From positions 1 through 34,585 of IMG/VR virus record IMGVR_UViG_3300006033_000014: 34,585 nucleotides of DNA. One strand, 5' to 3'. The stretch's first letter is position 1, and every line of letters starts with the position of its first letter. The notes beneath the pieces are model-generated. The model saw only the letters and a list, made by a program, of their open reading frames with translations, was not told where the DNA came from and ran no database searches. Of the stretch, positions 1 to 7,992 are shown one piece after another. The position numbers were made by a program, and so were the translations under genes. Origin of the DNA: a virus.

Positions 1-100
1 GGCGATTCGCGGTATACCGTGAAAGGAGAATGAAACATGACCGAAAAGGTTGAGATCGACATTGTAGCCAGAGACAAGGCAAGCGGTACGATAAAAAAAG
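1..100. repeat. Terminal 100-bp direct repeat, left copy (circular overlap)
   Basis: Bases 1-100 are identical to 34486-34585. The repeat lies in the end of the tail chaperone gene and the start of the tape-measure gene, not in a packaging region. Joining the copies gives an unbroken chaperone-to-tape-measure junction. I read it as assembly overlap of a circular or circularly permuted genome of 34,485 bp. Confidence 0.95.
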
Positions 101-954
101 TATCCGTCAACATGAAAGAGCTAGGCGAGAAAGTCACTGGCTTAGGTATGCGCTTGTCGGCGATTACGACCCTGCCAGTACTCGCGTTGGGCAAATGGGT
201 AAGCCAAAACAAAGAGATTGCCGATACTTTAGCGCCCATTGGCGTTGAGTTTGCTAAGATCCGCGATGAATTAGCGGTTGGATTATTGCCAGTCCTGCAG
301 GAAGCTATGCCGTCAATCCTCGAAATTGTGCGCGGTATTGGGGATCTTGCCAAAGCCTTTAGCGCCCTCGATACGTCGACCAAACAAACGATTGTAACGG
401 CTATCGGTGTAGTCGCGGCATTGGGGCCTATCGTGTCAATTATCGGTCAGGTCATGGCAACCATTGGGCTACTGCAAGGCGTACTAGGAGCGGGCGGGTT
501 GAGTGCGGCATTTACTGGACTAGGCGCGGCTATCGCGGCTATTGGTGCACCCGTCATCATCCTGACCGGACTACTCGCGGCATTGTTCCTACTCGTGTTT
601 ACCAACTGGGACAAGCTTGTAACGATTGCCAAACAACTAATATCGTTAGGCGCATACGCACTAGGCGGCGAGCAAGCTGGCCTTGCAATGGCTAAAACCG
701 TCGGGCTGGCTGGCCGTGCAAACGGCGGGCCTGTTATGCCTGGACAATCCTACATGGTCGGCGAGCGCGGGCCGGAAATCCTACGCATGGGCGCGTCAGG
801 TGGTCAGGTTATCCCATTGTCAGGGCGTAGCGGAGGCAATGGCGGGGCGAATGTGTACTACACAAACAACGGCGTAGACCTGCAAGGGGCGCAACAGATT
901 CAAGCATTGCTAGACCCGTTCATCACGAAGAATATCAGACGGGCGGGCGCATAA
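37..954 (+). CDS. Tail tape-measure protein, short
   Basis: A 305-aa protein that probably sets tail length and is packed inside the tail tube. The N-terminus is charged. Residues about 110-190 are strongly hydrophobic and alanine/glycine rich, as in tape-measure proteins that insert into the host membrane. Residues 230-247 carry the pattern GGPVMPGQSYMVGERGPE, which is common near the C-terminus of tape measures. A Shine-Dalgarno AGGAG lies just upstream. The gene follows the frameshifted tail chaperone and overlaps its end on the circular map, the standard position. The odd point is size: most siphovirus tape measures exceed 600 residues. At about 0.15 nm per residue this predicts a tail near 45 nm. 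Identity is well supported; the length prediction is inference. Confidence 0.85.
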   Translation: MTEKVEIDIVARDKASGTIKKVSVNMKELGEKVTGLGMRLSAITTLPVLALGKWVSQNKEIADTLAPIGVEFAKIRDELAVGLLPVLQEAMPSILEIVRGIGDLAKAFSALDTSTKQTIVTAIGVVAALGPIVSIIGQVMATIGLLQGVLGAGGLSAAFTGLGAAIAAIGAPVIILTGLLAALFLLVFTNWDKLVTIAKQLISLGAYALGGEQAGLAMAKTVGLAGRANGGPVMPGQSYMVGERGPEILRMGASGGQVIPLSGRSGGNGGANVYYTNNGVDLQGAQQIQALLDPFITKNIRRAGA

Positions 955-3422
955 TGGCGAAATGGGGAACGTTCAAATGGGGTACAAGCAAATGGGGCGC
1001 CGGCCAAACCCCAGGCCCACAACCTACGTACACCGCGCCGTATGTGTGGGTAATAGAGATAGCCTGGACTGGCAGCTTTAGCGGCGCGAATGAAGCCGAC
1101 AAGGTAACGTCTCTGCGAATTGAACGGGGCAAGGAGTATTTTGTATCGCGCAATGGAGACGGATTAGAGCCGTCAACCCCAGGGCGTGCCTCGTTCACGC
1201 TCGACAATACTGACGGCCGCTATGACCCATACAACACGAGTAGCCCGCTATACCCGTTCGTGGCGTGTGATAAGCAAGTAAGGATTACATTACGCGATGT
1301 AAACAACAGTTTCACGAGTTACCCCGTATTTATGGGGTGGATTAGCGACCTTAGACCCGTGTCAGGCAGTGGCGACGCGGTCAGTGTCGAATGCGTTGAC
1401 GATATGGAAGGTTTATCGCGTCAAGATGCAACCGTTGAGATGAAATTCAACACGAACACGACCGATGCAATTACCGCCGTGTTGGATAACGTGGATTATC
1501 ACAATCGTGATATTACGACCAGTGACAACCCAATAACGCTCTTTAGCGTCGAAGATCAAAACGCTATGGATATACTCAACGAGCTTGCAGAGGGTTCACT
1601 AGGCCAGTTCTTCTGTGACAGGACGGGTAAAATCCGTTACTACTCGCTACGCTACAACTCGCAACCTACGCACGTAATTGATCAGGCCGACGTGTTGAAG
1701 CAATTCACGATTGCGCAACCTTGGGACGAGAAACGCACGCGGGTTACTACGTTTGGAAACAGGTGGATTAGGACTACCGAGCGCGTAGTGTGGGCATCGT
1801 CTGGCATCCTAATTGTGCCAGGGTCATCCTCGATTGACTTTGATATATCGTTCTCAAATCCCACGATTCCCATTACACCCGTTGCAGGTCGTGATTATAG
1901 TGTCGGCATCAGTAACATTGTTGGCGGCGTGGCGGTTCCTGCATTATCGGCACAACTTTCAAACGTTACGCCAAAGTCTTGCACCGTCACAATATCGAAT
2001 GCGGCCACAACCCCACGTGATACCTATCTAAAGGTCAGGGGAAGCGAGTTCCTAACGTCATACCCCGTCAGACAACGGCGCTATGTGCCGGGCGCATCAC
2101 AGTCTGAAATGCAAGAGGTCAGTACCAAAGTCAAGACAACCGTAGAGGACAATAGCGTGCCGGCATCGTTGCGGTCGTCATTCGTGTTGGATAACGCATT
2201 CCTGCAGGACGCGGGTTTTAGCGCGGCGTATGCCTCATTACTGTTAGGGCATCTGCGCTTTGCATCGAAAAACCCAGTCATCACCATGCGCAATTGTGCG
2301 ACACCCGCGCTACAATTCGGGGTAGAGCTTCAAGATTACGTAACATTTACATCCGCGAAAAAGGAAATTGACAACACCTACAGACTCGGTAAGGTGGTGC
2401 ATGAATGGCTATCCCCAACAGGCCAGGATGTACAGACTACGTACCACCTGATAAACGTGTTGCAGTCAACGCAGTCGATTGTAGGCGATGGGGAAATCAT
2501 TATTGAGATCATCGACCCAGACGGCGGAGGCGATGGGGATACACCAGGCGGCGGTAATAATCCGCCACCGCCTACACAACCACCTGACACAGGAGACCCG
2601 ATTGTAAATTGTCCGGCAGATTCCCCCGCCAATGGGCCGCAGTGGATTCCGGAGATGATGAGGAGCGTCCAGAATACGGGAAGCTCTTTCATCCGGGCAC
2701 AAACGTCATTTGTGGCACGCGGCGGGGCAACCCATGCAAACCCGTCAAGGTGGGAAATGGTTTGCAGATTAGAAATTGCATCAGACTCCGGTCTAGGATG
2801 GGTTCCAGGTGGTTTCATCCCAGGCGCTAAAGTGACATTCAACGCGGGCGGCGCTGGTGGGGCAAACTACGAAGCTACATTCGACCTATACGGCGGGCCA
2901 AACCAGTTTAGTGGGCCTATCATCCTGTCAGGGGCGCGGCGCATTACATCCGTGATTTTCGACATTCCTTCAGGCGGCGAAGCGTATACAACCATTGGGG
3001 CACCGCTGGCAATCGTAACCCTAGACCCCAATAACTTTATTGGTACGCCGGTCGGTTTTGAATTTCAGGCACAACGCAAGTTGTACGGCATTCGCGGCAT
3101 TAGCGGGTTTTGGCGATATAACAACGGCGATCTAGGGCCAGAGGGTTACATTCACGACATCCTAAACCAGGACGGTTTGCCGTTACCCTACTCGTCAGAT
3201 CAGATATGGGATGATGACGCGATTCCTCATGCGCCATATGCGGCGAGATATTTCTATGGTTCGATCAATCCAGATGCTAAAATGCGGGCACGGGCAACCT
3301 ATGGAGCCGATGGGTATGACGGTCGAACAGACGGCCTGACGGTTGGGCTATATAACGCTATGCCGATGGGCAACCTACGGGTTACAATCGAATCGTTTAT
3401 GATTTATAACGTGTGCCCATAG
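954..3422 (+). CDS. Tail hub / baseplate-type minor tail protein
   Basis: An 822-aa protein that starts at a TAATG junction with the tape-measure gene, where the distal tail or hub protein normally lies. Residues 1-16 carry three K-W-G units. Residues about 30-510 are beta-rich with early SLRIERGKE and FTLDNTDGRYDP patterns, as seen in hub-like proteins that define measured segments of the tail tip. A glycine/proline linker rich in DGGG and PPPP lies near residues 520-550. A separate C-terminal domain of about 270 residues follows and may bind carbohydrate or the fibre. It probably forms the tail tip and anchors the fibre-like proteins encoded next. The assignment rests on position and general sequence character; no catalytic motif was seen. 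Confidence 0.7.
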   Translation: MAKWGTFKWGTSKWGAGQTPGPQPTYTAPYVWVIEIAWTGSFSGANEADKVTSLRIERGKEYFVSRNGDGLEPSTPGRASFTLDNTDGRYDPYNTSSPLYPFVACDKQVRITLRDVNNSFTSYPVFMGWISDLRPVSGSGDAVSVECVDDMEGLSRQDATVEMKFNTNTTDAITAVLDNVDYHNRDITTSDNPITLFSVEDQNAMDILNELAEGSLGQFFCDRTGKIRYYSLRYNSQPTHVIDQADVLKQFTIAQPWDEKRTRVTTFGNRWIRTTERVVWASSGILIVPGSSSIDFDISFSNPTIPITPVAGRDYSVGISNIVGGVAVPALSAQLSNVTPKSCTVTISNAATTPRDTYLKVRGSEFLTSYPVRQRRYVPGASQSEMQEVSTKVKTTVEDNSVPASLRSSFVLDNAFLQDAGFSAAYASLLLGHLRFASKNPVITMRNCATPALQFGVELQDYVTFTSAKKEIDNTYRLGKVVHEWLSPTGQDVQTTYHLINVLQSTQSIVGDGEIIIEIIDPDGGGDGDTPGGGNNPPPPTQPPDTGDPIVNCPADSPANGPQWIPEMMRSVQNTGSSFIRAQTSFVARGGATHANPSRWEMVCRLEIASDSGLGWVPGGFIPGAKVTFNAGGAGGANYEATFDLYGGPNQFSGPIILSGARRITSVIFDIPSGGEAYTTIGAPLAIVTLDPNNFIGTPVGFEFQAQRKLYGIRGISGFWRYNNGDLGPEGYIHDILNQDGLPLPYSSDQIWDDDAIPHAPYAARYFYGSINPDAKMRARATYGADGYDGRTDGLTVGLYNAMPMGNLRVTIESFMIYNVCP

Positions 3423-3441
3423 CGGGCAACAGGAGCAATCT

Positions 3442-4290
3442 ATGGCAACTTATCCAGGTGCAATCAAAACGTTTACCGCACAGGTCGACAATGTGGATGA
3501 CGCAGAGGCCGCAGATGTAAACGTGGTGTATGACGAGGTGACGGCAATCCAAACCGAATTGGGTACAAACCCTAAAGCTTCTGCCACTGACCTAAAGACC
3601 CGACTCGCGCACACGCTCAACGCATTGGGCTATCTGTCATTTGACACGCCGACCGAGTTGACAATAGCGTCAGGTAGTATCACGACTACACAAACCTTTC
3701 ACCGCGTCGATACCCAGGCGGACGCGTCAAGCGATGACCTAGACAATATCACTATTCCGGCAACGGGTGACAACCAATTCAGGCTATTACGAATTGAGGA
3801 CGATTCGCGCAATGTCAGAATACGGCACGGGTTCGGAAATATCTATTGCTTAGGCGGTCAGGCTATCACGCTGGATACAACCAACGACATCGCCGTAGTG
3901 ATGTACGATACATCGCAGTCGCATTGGATTGCCTACGGCGTAACGCAAGCGGGTTTACTCGGCGCTAATAACGCGTGGACGGGCACAAACACATTCACGG
4001 GCGCTATGGCGTTTCCGTATCTTGCCGTCATCGCAAACCTGACATTAGACGCCACACACTACACGATTGACGCGGTTGTGACGGGTGGATCAATCACCGT
4101 GACGTTACCATCTGCGGCAACGTGTACGGGTCGGGTATACAATATCCGCAAGTCTGACGCGTCTGTCTACACCGTAACCATCGCGGCGGCAGGTGGTGAA
4201 ACGATCAACGGCGACGCTACAAAGGTTATCTCTGCGCAATATGACGTGATAACTATCCAGTCAACGGGCGTAGTCTGGGCGATCCTATGA
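3442..4290 (+). CDS. Tail fibre-like structural protein
   Basis: A 282-aa protein with an AGGAG ribosome site upstream of the ATG. The N-terminus (residues 1-50) resembles the start of phage appendage proteins, with a repeated acidic/valine pattern (VDNVDDAEAADVN) followed by a possible coiled coil. The rest is rich in threonine, alanine, glycine and asparagine with alternating hydrophobic residues, including NNAWTGTNTFTG, a repeat type typical of fibre shafts. The C-terminal 80 residues look like a beta-structured tip. It lies between the hub gene and a second fibre-like gene, which it overlaps by 4 bases. It probably contributes to host recognition. The exact role is not known. Confidence 0.65.
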   Translation: MATYPGAIKTFTAQVDNVDDAEAADVNVVYDEVTAIQTELGTNPKASATDLKTRLAHTLNALGYLSFDTPTELTIASGSITTTQTFHRVDTQADASSDDLDNITIPATGDNQFRLLRIEDDSRNVRIRHGFGNIYCLGGQAITLDTTNDIAVVMYDTSQSHWIAYGVTQAGLLGANNAWTGTNTFTGAMAFPYLAVIANLTLDATHYTIDAVVTGGSITVTLPSAATCTGRVYNIRKSDASVYTVTIAAAGGETINGDATKVISAQYDVITIQSTGVVWAIL

Positions 4291-5729
4291 CATACCGGAA
4301 TAGACAAACCCCAGGGCAAGTAACGCAATTCAATAACGCGGCTGGTGAGGTGTTTCAGGAAGATAGCGGGCTTTATACGTCATTCACGGGCGCGACGGCT
4401 ACGCTTCAGGCGATTCTAACGGCGGCACGCGCTTACACGTTACCAGATCAGGACGGCACACTGGCATTGCTAGAGCGCGAACAGACATTTTCGCAACAGC
4501 AAAACTTCGTCGTTGAAGGCAATATCCCAATACGCGCAGAACGATTGGTTACAACAACCAACGCGATTGCAAGCGCGGGCGTATTCCGGTTGACCAGTAG
4601 CGGCGATATGGTTGACGGGCACGGGCCACAGGTGACCTTGTCAATTCAGGATGACACATTAGACCCTCAAAATATCGCTACGATTGCGGCCACACGCGAC
4701 GGGGCGGATAACACAGGCCGTATGCTATTCTCGGTTTACGTGGCGGGCACGTTTAGCCGTCGCCTTGCAGTAACATCAACGGGCGTGATTGCAGGATTAG
4801 GGTTACTGGCCGCTACACCCGCAGTATCATCTGCGCCGTTACACGCCTACACACGCGACGCAACCGCCAACGCGATTAGCACGGTTCAGGCAATCGACCA
4901 TGACAGCGGTTCTGCTGGCGCGGCTGGCATGGGAGCGCGGCAATCGTGGCTACTGAAATCATCGACCACAAGCCAACAACTTGCAGGCGCGATTGATGTA
5001 GTCTGGACTACGGCCACCCATGCGACCCGTACCGCTAAGATTGATCTATCCGTAACGCTGGCCGCCACAGAGACCAAACGGATGACCATTGCCGACGCGG
5101 TACAGATTGGCGATATTACGGGCGGTAACGTCTCGCAGTTTGACAATGACGGCACCCTAAAGTTTCTGGGCAATGCAACGGTATTCGATGATCTGCGCGT
5201 GGAGCCAAACGCACGCACTACTGGGGCTAATTCACCAACTTTTGAGGTGTATCTAACCAATGGCGCGGGTAGTCGTGGGGTATGGTTGTATTCGTTTGAC
5301 AATGCCGTTGCAGGAAGCGAGAAGGAGCTATTTTTTACAATCCAATTCCCGCACGGTTGGAAGGGGACGGACGTATACCCCCATGTGCATTTCATCCCGG
5401 CGGCCAATGGTACGGCTATGGCGGTTAGATGGGGCTTAGAATATACTTGGGTAGAGCCAGGCGGAACGTTTGGCAACACGTCGATTGTTTATACTGCAAC
5501 CAACGTACAGGGTGATGTAAATCTAGTAGCCAACAAGCACTATATAGCCGCGTTTTCTGGCATCACCCCATCGGCAACGCAGAATGATATATCCTCAATT
5601 GCGATATGCAGGCTATTCCGCGATTCTGCCAACGCTGCCGACACCTACACCAACAAGGCGGGACTTCTGTACGTTGATTGGCATTATGAAATTGATCAGA
5701 TTGGCAGTAAATCGGAATATACTAAGTAA
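4287..5729 (+). CDS. Tail fibre / receptor-binding protein candidate
   Basis: A 480-aa protein starting at an ATGA overlap with the preceding fibre-like gene, with no strong ribosome site of its own, so translational coupling is likely. The N-terminal 75 residues include ARAYTLPDQDGTLALLE and EREQTFSQQQNF, patterns common in phage fibre N-terminal or shaft segments. The middle is threonine/alanine rich with a TLKFLGNATVFDDLRV stretch, after which residues about 310-480 form a distinct C-terminal domain with many aromatic residues (VYPHVHFIP, YVDWHYEI). That C-terminal domain is the best candidate in this genome for contact with the host surface. No enzymatic motif was recognised. Confidence 0.65.
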   Translation: MTYRNRQTPGQVTQFNNAAGEVFQEDSGLYTSFTGATATLQAILTAARAYTLPDQDGTLALLEREQTFSQQQNFVVEGNIPIRAERLVTTTNAIASAGVFRLTSSGDMVDGHGPQVTLSIQDDTLDPQNIATIAATRDGADNTGRMLFSVYVAGTFSRRLAVTSTGVIAGLGLLAATPAVSSAPLHAYTRDATANAISTVQAIDHDSGSAGAAGMGARQSWLLKSSTTSQQLAGAIDVVWTTATHATRTAKIDLSVTLAATETKRMTIADAVQIGDITGGNVSQFDNDGTLKFLGNATVFDDLRVEPNARTTGANSPTFEVYLTNGAGSRGVWLYSFDNAVAGSEKELFFTIQFPHGWKGTDVYPHVHFIPAANGTAMAVRWGLEYTWVEPGGTFGNTSIVYTATNVQGDVNLVANKHYIAAFSGITPSATQNDISSIAICRLFRDSANAADTYTNKAGLLYVDWHYEIDQIGSKSEYTK

Positions 5730-5748
5730 TCTCAACTAGGAGCATACT

Positions 5749-6006
5749 ATGGCAACTACTCAACAAATGTCAGATCATGTTACGAAAGTCCGTCAAGCCG
5801 CTACCGAGGCGATGGATGCAATCAAGCAGCTTGATGCGCTACGCAAGGATTGGGACTATCTCGGTCTATCATCTGCCCTAACCGATGACCAATGCCAGGG
5901 ACTTACCACTGCCGACATTGCGGCGGTCTACACCACGCTTGCGGCTATCAATACACTGCTGGCCGCCGGGCATGGTACGAACATGACCAAAGTCCGGTTG
6001 GGATGA
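5749..6006 (+). CDS. Small alpha-helical protein in the tail-lysis operon
   Basis: An 85-aa protein with a clear AGGAG site upstream. The sequence is predicted to be mostly helical, with no signal peptide, membrane segment or cysteine motif. Its stop codon overlaps the start of the GH25 endolysin (ATGA), so the two are probably translated together. It could be a small virion protein or a fibre chaperone, since such genes often sit right after fibre genes. I do not recognise its family. Confidence 0.75.
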   Translation: MATTQQMSDHVTKVRQAATEAMDAIKQLDALRKDWDYLGLSSALTDDQCQGLTTADIAAVYTTLAAINTLLAAGHGTNMTKVRLG

Positions 6007-6770
6007 GTACCGTCTATATGCCTATTACCGCGTCAACCTACACTGTACCAACGCCCATGACATTAGGGTGCGACGTGTCGTTTTGGCAGGACGATAATTC
6101 AACCGTCAAGGGGATTGACTTCGTGAAAATGCACGAGGCGGGCGCTAAGTTTGTTTTTATCCGCGCCGGGCAGTATATTCACCCTGACCCCGACTTCAAT
6201 AACAACTGGCGGGCATCGAAGGCGGCGGGCTTACTGCGTGGAGCTTACTTGTTTTTTGATTACCGATTCCCGGCAGTCAATCAGGCGAATATGTTCGCGG
6301 CGCGTCTTGCAGGAGACCCAGGCGAATTACCACCCGTCCTAGATATTGAGTACCGCGCTGCATGGGGCAGGCCAACACGTGACGCGATGCTTGCGGCTAT
6401 CAACGCGTTCCTGCTACGTATGCGCGAGTTAGGTCATAAGCGGGTGATATTCTACTCTAACCCTGATATGCTCTTATCGCTTGCGCCGGTACCTGAATGG
6501 CTATCCTCACAATGTCCGCTGTGGATTGCACACTACGGCGTATCTGCGCCCAGGCATGACGGCTGGCCTGCATGGACGTTCTGGCAGTATACGGATAGAG
6601 GCGACGGTGAAAGCTTCGGCGTTGAGAGTAAACAACTTGATATGGATTGGTTCAACGGAAGCGAGGCCGCATTGCATCAATTCGCCGTAGGAGCGCAGGA
6701 ACCGACCTACGCACAAGCGCTTGACACATGGGCGCGGTCGATGGGATTTACAGGCCCCCCATTGCCATAA
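6003..6770 (+). CDS. GH25 endolysin (lysozyme/muramidase)
   Basis: A 255-aa glycoside hydrolase family 25 protein expected to cut the MurNAc-GlcNAc bond of peptidoglycan at lysis. Visible family features are GCDVSFWQ with Asp24, PPVLDIEYR with Asp114 and Glu116 (the expected acidic catalytic pair), and the late FWQYTD and DMDWF patterns that line the active-site barrel. I chose the ATG at 6003, coupled by ATGA to the gene before, because the family's barrel begins at about residue 20 from here; a longer reading would overlap the preceding gene. There is no signal peptide, so a holin or other release route is needed. It is the last late gene and is followed by a terminator. The C-terminal 35 residues may be a small wall-binding tail. 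Confidence 0.92.
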   Translation: MSTVYMPITASTYTVPTPMTLGCDVSFWQDDNSTVKGIDFVKMHEAGAKFVFIRAGQYIHPDPDFNNNWRASKAAGLLRGAYLFFDYRFPAVNQANMFAARLAGDPGELPPVLDIEYRAAWGRPTRDAMLAAINAFLLRMRELGHKRVIFYSNPDMLLSLAPVPEWLSSQCPLWIAHYGVSAPRHDGWPAWTFWQYTDRGDGESFGVESKQLDMDWFNGSEAALHQFAVGAQEPTYAQALDTWARSMGFTGPPLP

Positions 6771-6802
6771 CGTGATATAATGATCATGCCCTCCCAAGGT
6801 TT

Positions 6803-6840
6803 GCCCTCTGCATGTCCCCCACATGCAGGGGGCATTGTAT
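6803..6840 (+). terminator. Late-operon terminator
   Basis: Bases 6803-6815 and 6821-6833 form a 13-bp stem (GCCCTCTGCATGT against ACATGCAGGGGGC, one G-T wobble) with a five-C loop, followed by ATTGTATTGTAT. The tail is only moderately T-rich, so termination may be partial. It lies about 30 bases after the endolysin stop and just before an early promoter, the expected boundary between late and early transcription. Confidence 0.75.
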
Positions 6841-6844
6841 TGTA

Positions 6845-6906
6845 TAGTTACAAGATAGTTACAAACACTAAAACCTATTGCAACCCCTAACGATAGGGAG
6901 TATACT
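6845..6906 (+). promoter_or_regulatory. Early promoter P1 with operator-like sequence
   Basis: TTGCAA at 6878-6883 and TATACT at 6901-6906 are 17 bases apart, a near-consensus sigma-70 promoter. TAGTTACAAGAT (6845-6856) is followed by a second TAGTTACAA (6856-6864). Overlapping the -35 box is an imperfect inverted repeat, CTATTG (6875-6880) and CGATAG (6891-6896). The whole arrangement recurs at 7901-7962 with identical spacing, which supports regulation of both promoters by one factor. Confidence 0.8.
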
Positions 6907-6957
6907 GTATACATCGAGCGAGACAAAAGCAGTCAGACAGACAAGGGAGCGGCACAA

Positions 6958-7251
6958 ATGACTACTATCACCATCAACATTGACGATGACGGCATGATCG
7001 GCGGTATGACCGAAAGCGAATTGGAATCAATCGACGTGCCGGCATCTTACGAGAAGTATCTGAATAAAGTTTCCGGATTAGTTCGCGAACGTTTTCCCAA
7101 TGCCCGCATAGAAATAAATATTTGCCCGTGCGATATTGACATTGAGATCAAGGGAGTTGATGATTTTGACTTACGTAGTTCGGTATACAATACCGTGAAT
7201 AATATATCAAATTACATCTATGCAGCTGGACGGTTCTGGGTATATCGCTAA
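6958..7251 (+). CDS. Early protein of unknown function
   Basis: A 97-aa acidic protein, first gene after promoter P1, with a GGGAG ribosome site. The start MTTITINIDDDG and the alternating INICPCDIDIEIKG strand suggest a compact alpha/beta fold. A single C-P-C sequence is present but there is no second cysteine pair, so zinc binding is doubtful. The position at the beginning of the early region suggests a role in host takeover, anti-defence or regulation; this is inference from place only. I do not recognise the family. Confidence 0.7.
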   Translation: MTTITINIDDDGMIGGMTESELESIDVPASYEKYLNKVSGLVRERFPNARIEINICPCDIDIEIKGVDDFDLRSSVYNTVNNISNYIYAAGRFWVYR

Positions 7252-7284
7252 TCACCCTCTCGTTCCGGCGCGAGTAGCCACCGG

Positions 7285-7337
7285 CCCGTATCGCGGTAGA
7301 TGCCGCGACTGATGAGGCTCAGTCAAGCCGAAACGGG
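7285..7337 (+). ncRNA. Hammerhead ribozyme, type III
   Basis: All core elements are present in order. Stem III is 7285-7289 (CCCGU) paired with 7333-7337 (ACGGG). The cleavage site is GUA, between A7290 and 7291. Stem I is 7291-7296 (TCGCGG) paired with 7303-7308 (CCGCGA). The core CTGATGA is at 7309-7315. Stem II is GGCT 7316-7319 with AGCC 7326-7329, and GAA plus A15.1 is at 7330-7333. No core base deviates from the consensus. The RNA would be made in the P1 transcript and would cut between the first two early genes. Hammerheads are known in phages; the regulatory role here is inferred. Confidence 0.92.
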
Positions 7338-7346
7338 AGCGCAACA

Positions 7347-7811
7347 ATGAGAAGTAGATACGTAGTCGTTGAGGATCAGGGCGGTGGATTACAGTTATTC
7401 GTGTTCGACACCGCCAACCGTTGCGTATTCGCACGCGGCTCATATGAGCATACGCCAGGGCTATTGTCGCAGTCATTGACGGCACTGGTGAACGGGTCGG
7501 ATGTAGTCGCCAATTACGCCACCTGGGATACTGAAATCCTAGACGCGGCGGGTGCATGGGAAGACGTGAGGATCGATGATACCGGGTATTACTCGATTGT
7601 CGCAATGGGCATCGAATCGCGTATCCGGTGGGCTTATGCAAACATGGGGCCTGCGTCAATGGCAGAGTTTGGCGTATCGCAGGCACGCATTGACTCGGCT
7701 AAGGCCGCACAACAGTTAGGCCGAATCAAGTCGACGCGCAAGGCCGAGGCAAGCCGCGAGAATGGCAAAAAAGGCTACAGTGGCGCGAAAATCGACCAAT
7801 GCGAAGCGTAA
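7347..7811 (+). CDS. Early protein of unknown function behind the ribozyme
   Basis: A 154-aa protein. Its ribosome site GGGAG (7335-7339) overlaps the 3' strand of hammerhead stem III, 7 bases before the ATG, so ribozyme folding or cleavage may alter access to it. The N-terminal 110 residues look like a mixed alpha/beta domain (YVVVEDQGGGLQLFVFD, then YYSIVAMGIESRIRWA). The C-terminal 45 residues are lysine, arginine and alanine rich, suggesting nucleic-acid contact. No catalytic motif was recognised. It is followed by about 180 bases containing promoter P2. Confidence 0.7.
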   Translation: MRSRYVVVEDQGGGLQLFVFDTANRCVFARGSYEHTPGLLSQSLTALVNGSDVVANYATWDTEILDAAGAWEDVRIDDTGYYSIVAMGIESRIRWAYANMGPASMAEFGVSQARIDSAKAAQQLGRIKSTRKAEASRENGKKGYSGAKIDQCEA

Positions 7812-7900
7812 CGCATAGATACGCGTAAAATCGCGCTACGTGGCTATTTATGGCGTTATACGCGATTGTATGATCATGCGATGATCTAATGGCGTGATGA

Positions 7901-7962
7901 TAGTTACAAGATTATTGCAATGTCTAAAATCTATTGTAACCCCCAACGATAGCGGTTATAAT
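7901..7962 (+). promoter_or_regulatory. Early promoter P2, duplicate of P1 module
   Basis: TTGTAA at 7934-7939 and TATAAT at 7957-7962 are 17 bases apart. TAGTTACAAGAT (7901-7912) sits exactly 30 bases before the CTATTG half-site, as in P1. The 22-base block 7931-7952 differs from its P1 counterpart 6875-6896 at only two positions. A separate short inverted repeat, GATCAT-gcg-ATGATC, lies upstream at 7872-7886. Confidence 0.82.
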
Positions 7963-7992
7963 AGATACATCTTAGAGACAGGGAGCGGCACA

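Noticed and set aside
1-100. The 100-bp terminal repeat as a biological direct terminal repeat
   Set aside because: It lies within two structural genes, far from the terminase, and has a round length typical of assembly overlap. A circular map explains it better.
2378-2842. Minus-strand frame of 154 aa inside the tail hub gene
   Set aside because: It is antisense to a well-supported gene in its glycine/proline linker, where low-complexity DNA keeps other frames open. No ribosome site or family pattern is present.
4886-5479. Minus-strand frame of 197 aa inside the second fibre gene
   Set aside because: It runs opposite to a coherent fibre-like gene and shows no motif; all neighbours are on the + strand.
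5892-6002. Longer N-terminus for the GH25 endolysin
   Set aside because: It would overlap the preceding small gene by more than 100 bases and add residues without signal-peptide character; the ATGA-coupled start fits better.
7872-7886. GATCAT-gcg-ATGATC inverted repeat as a terminator
   Set aside because: The stem is short and AT-rich with no T-run. It may be a protein site upstream of P2 but cannot be supported further.
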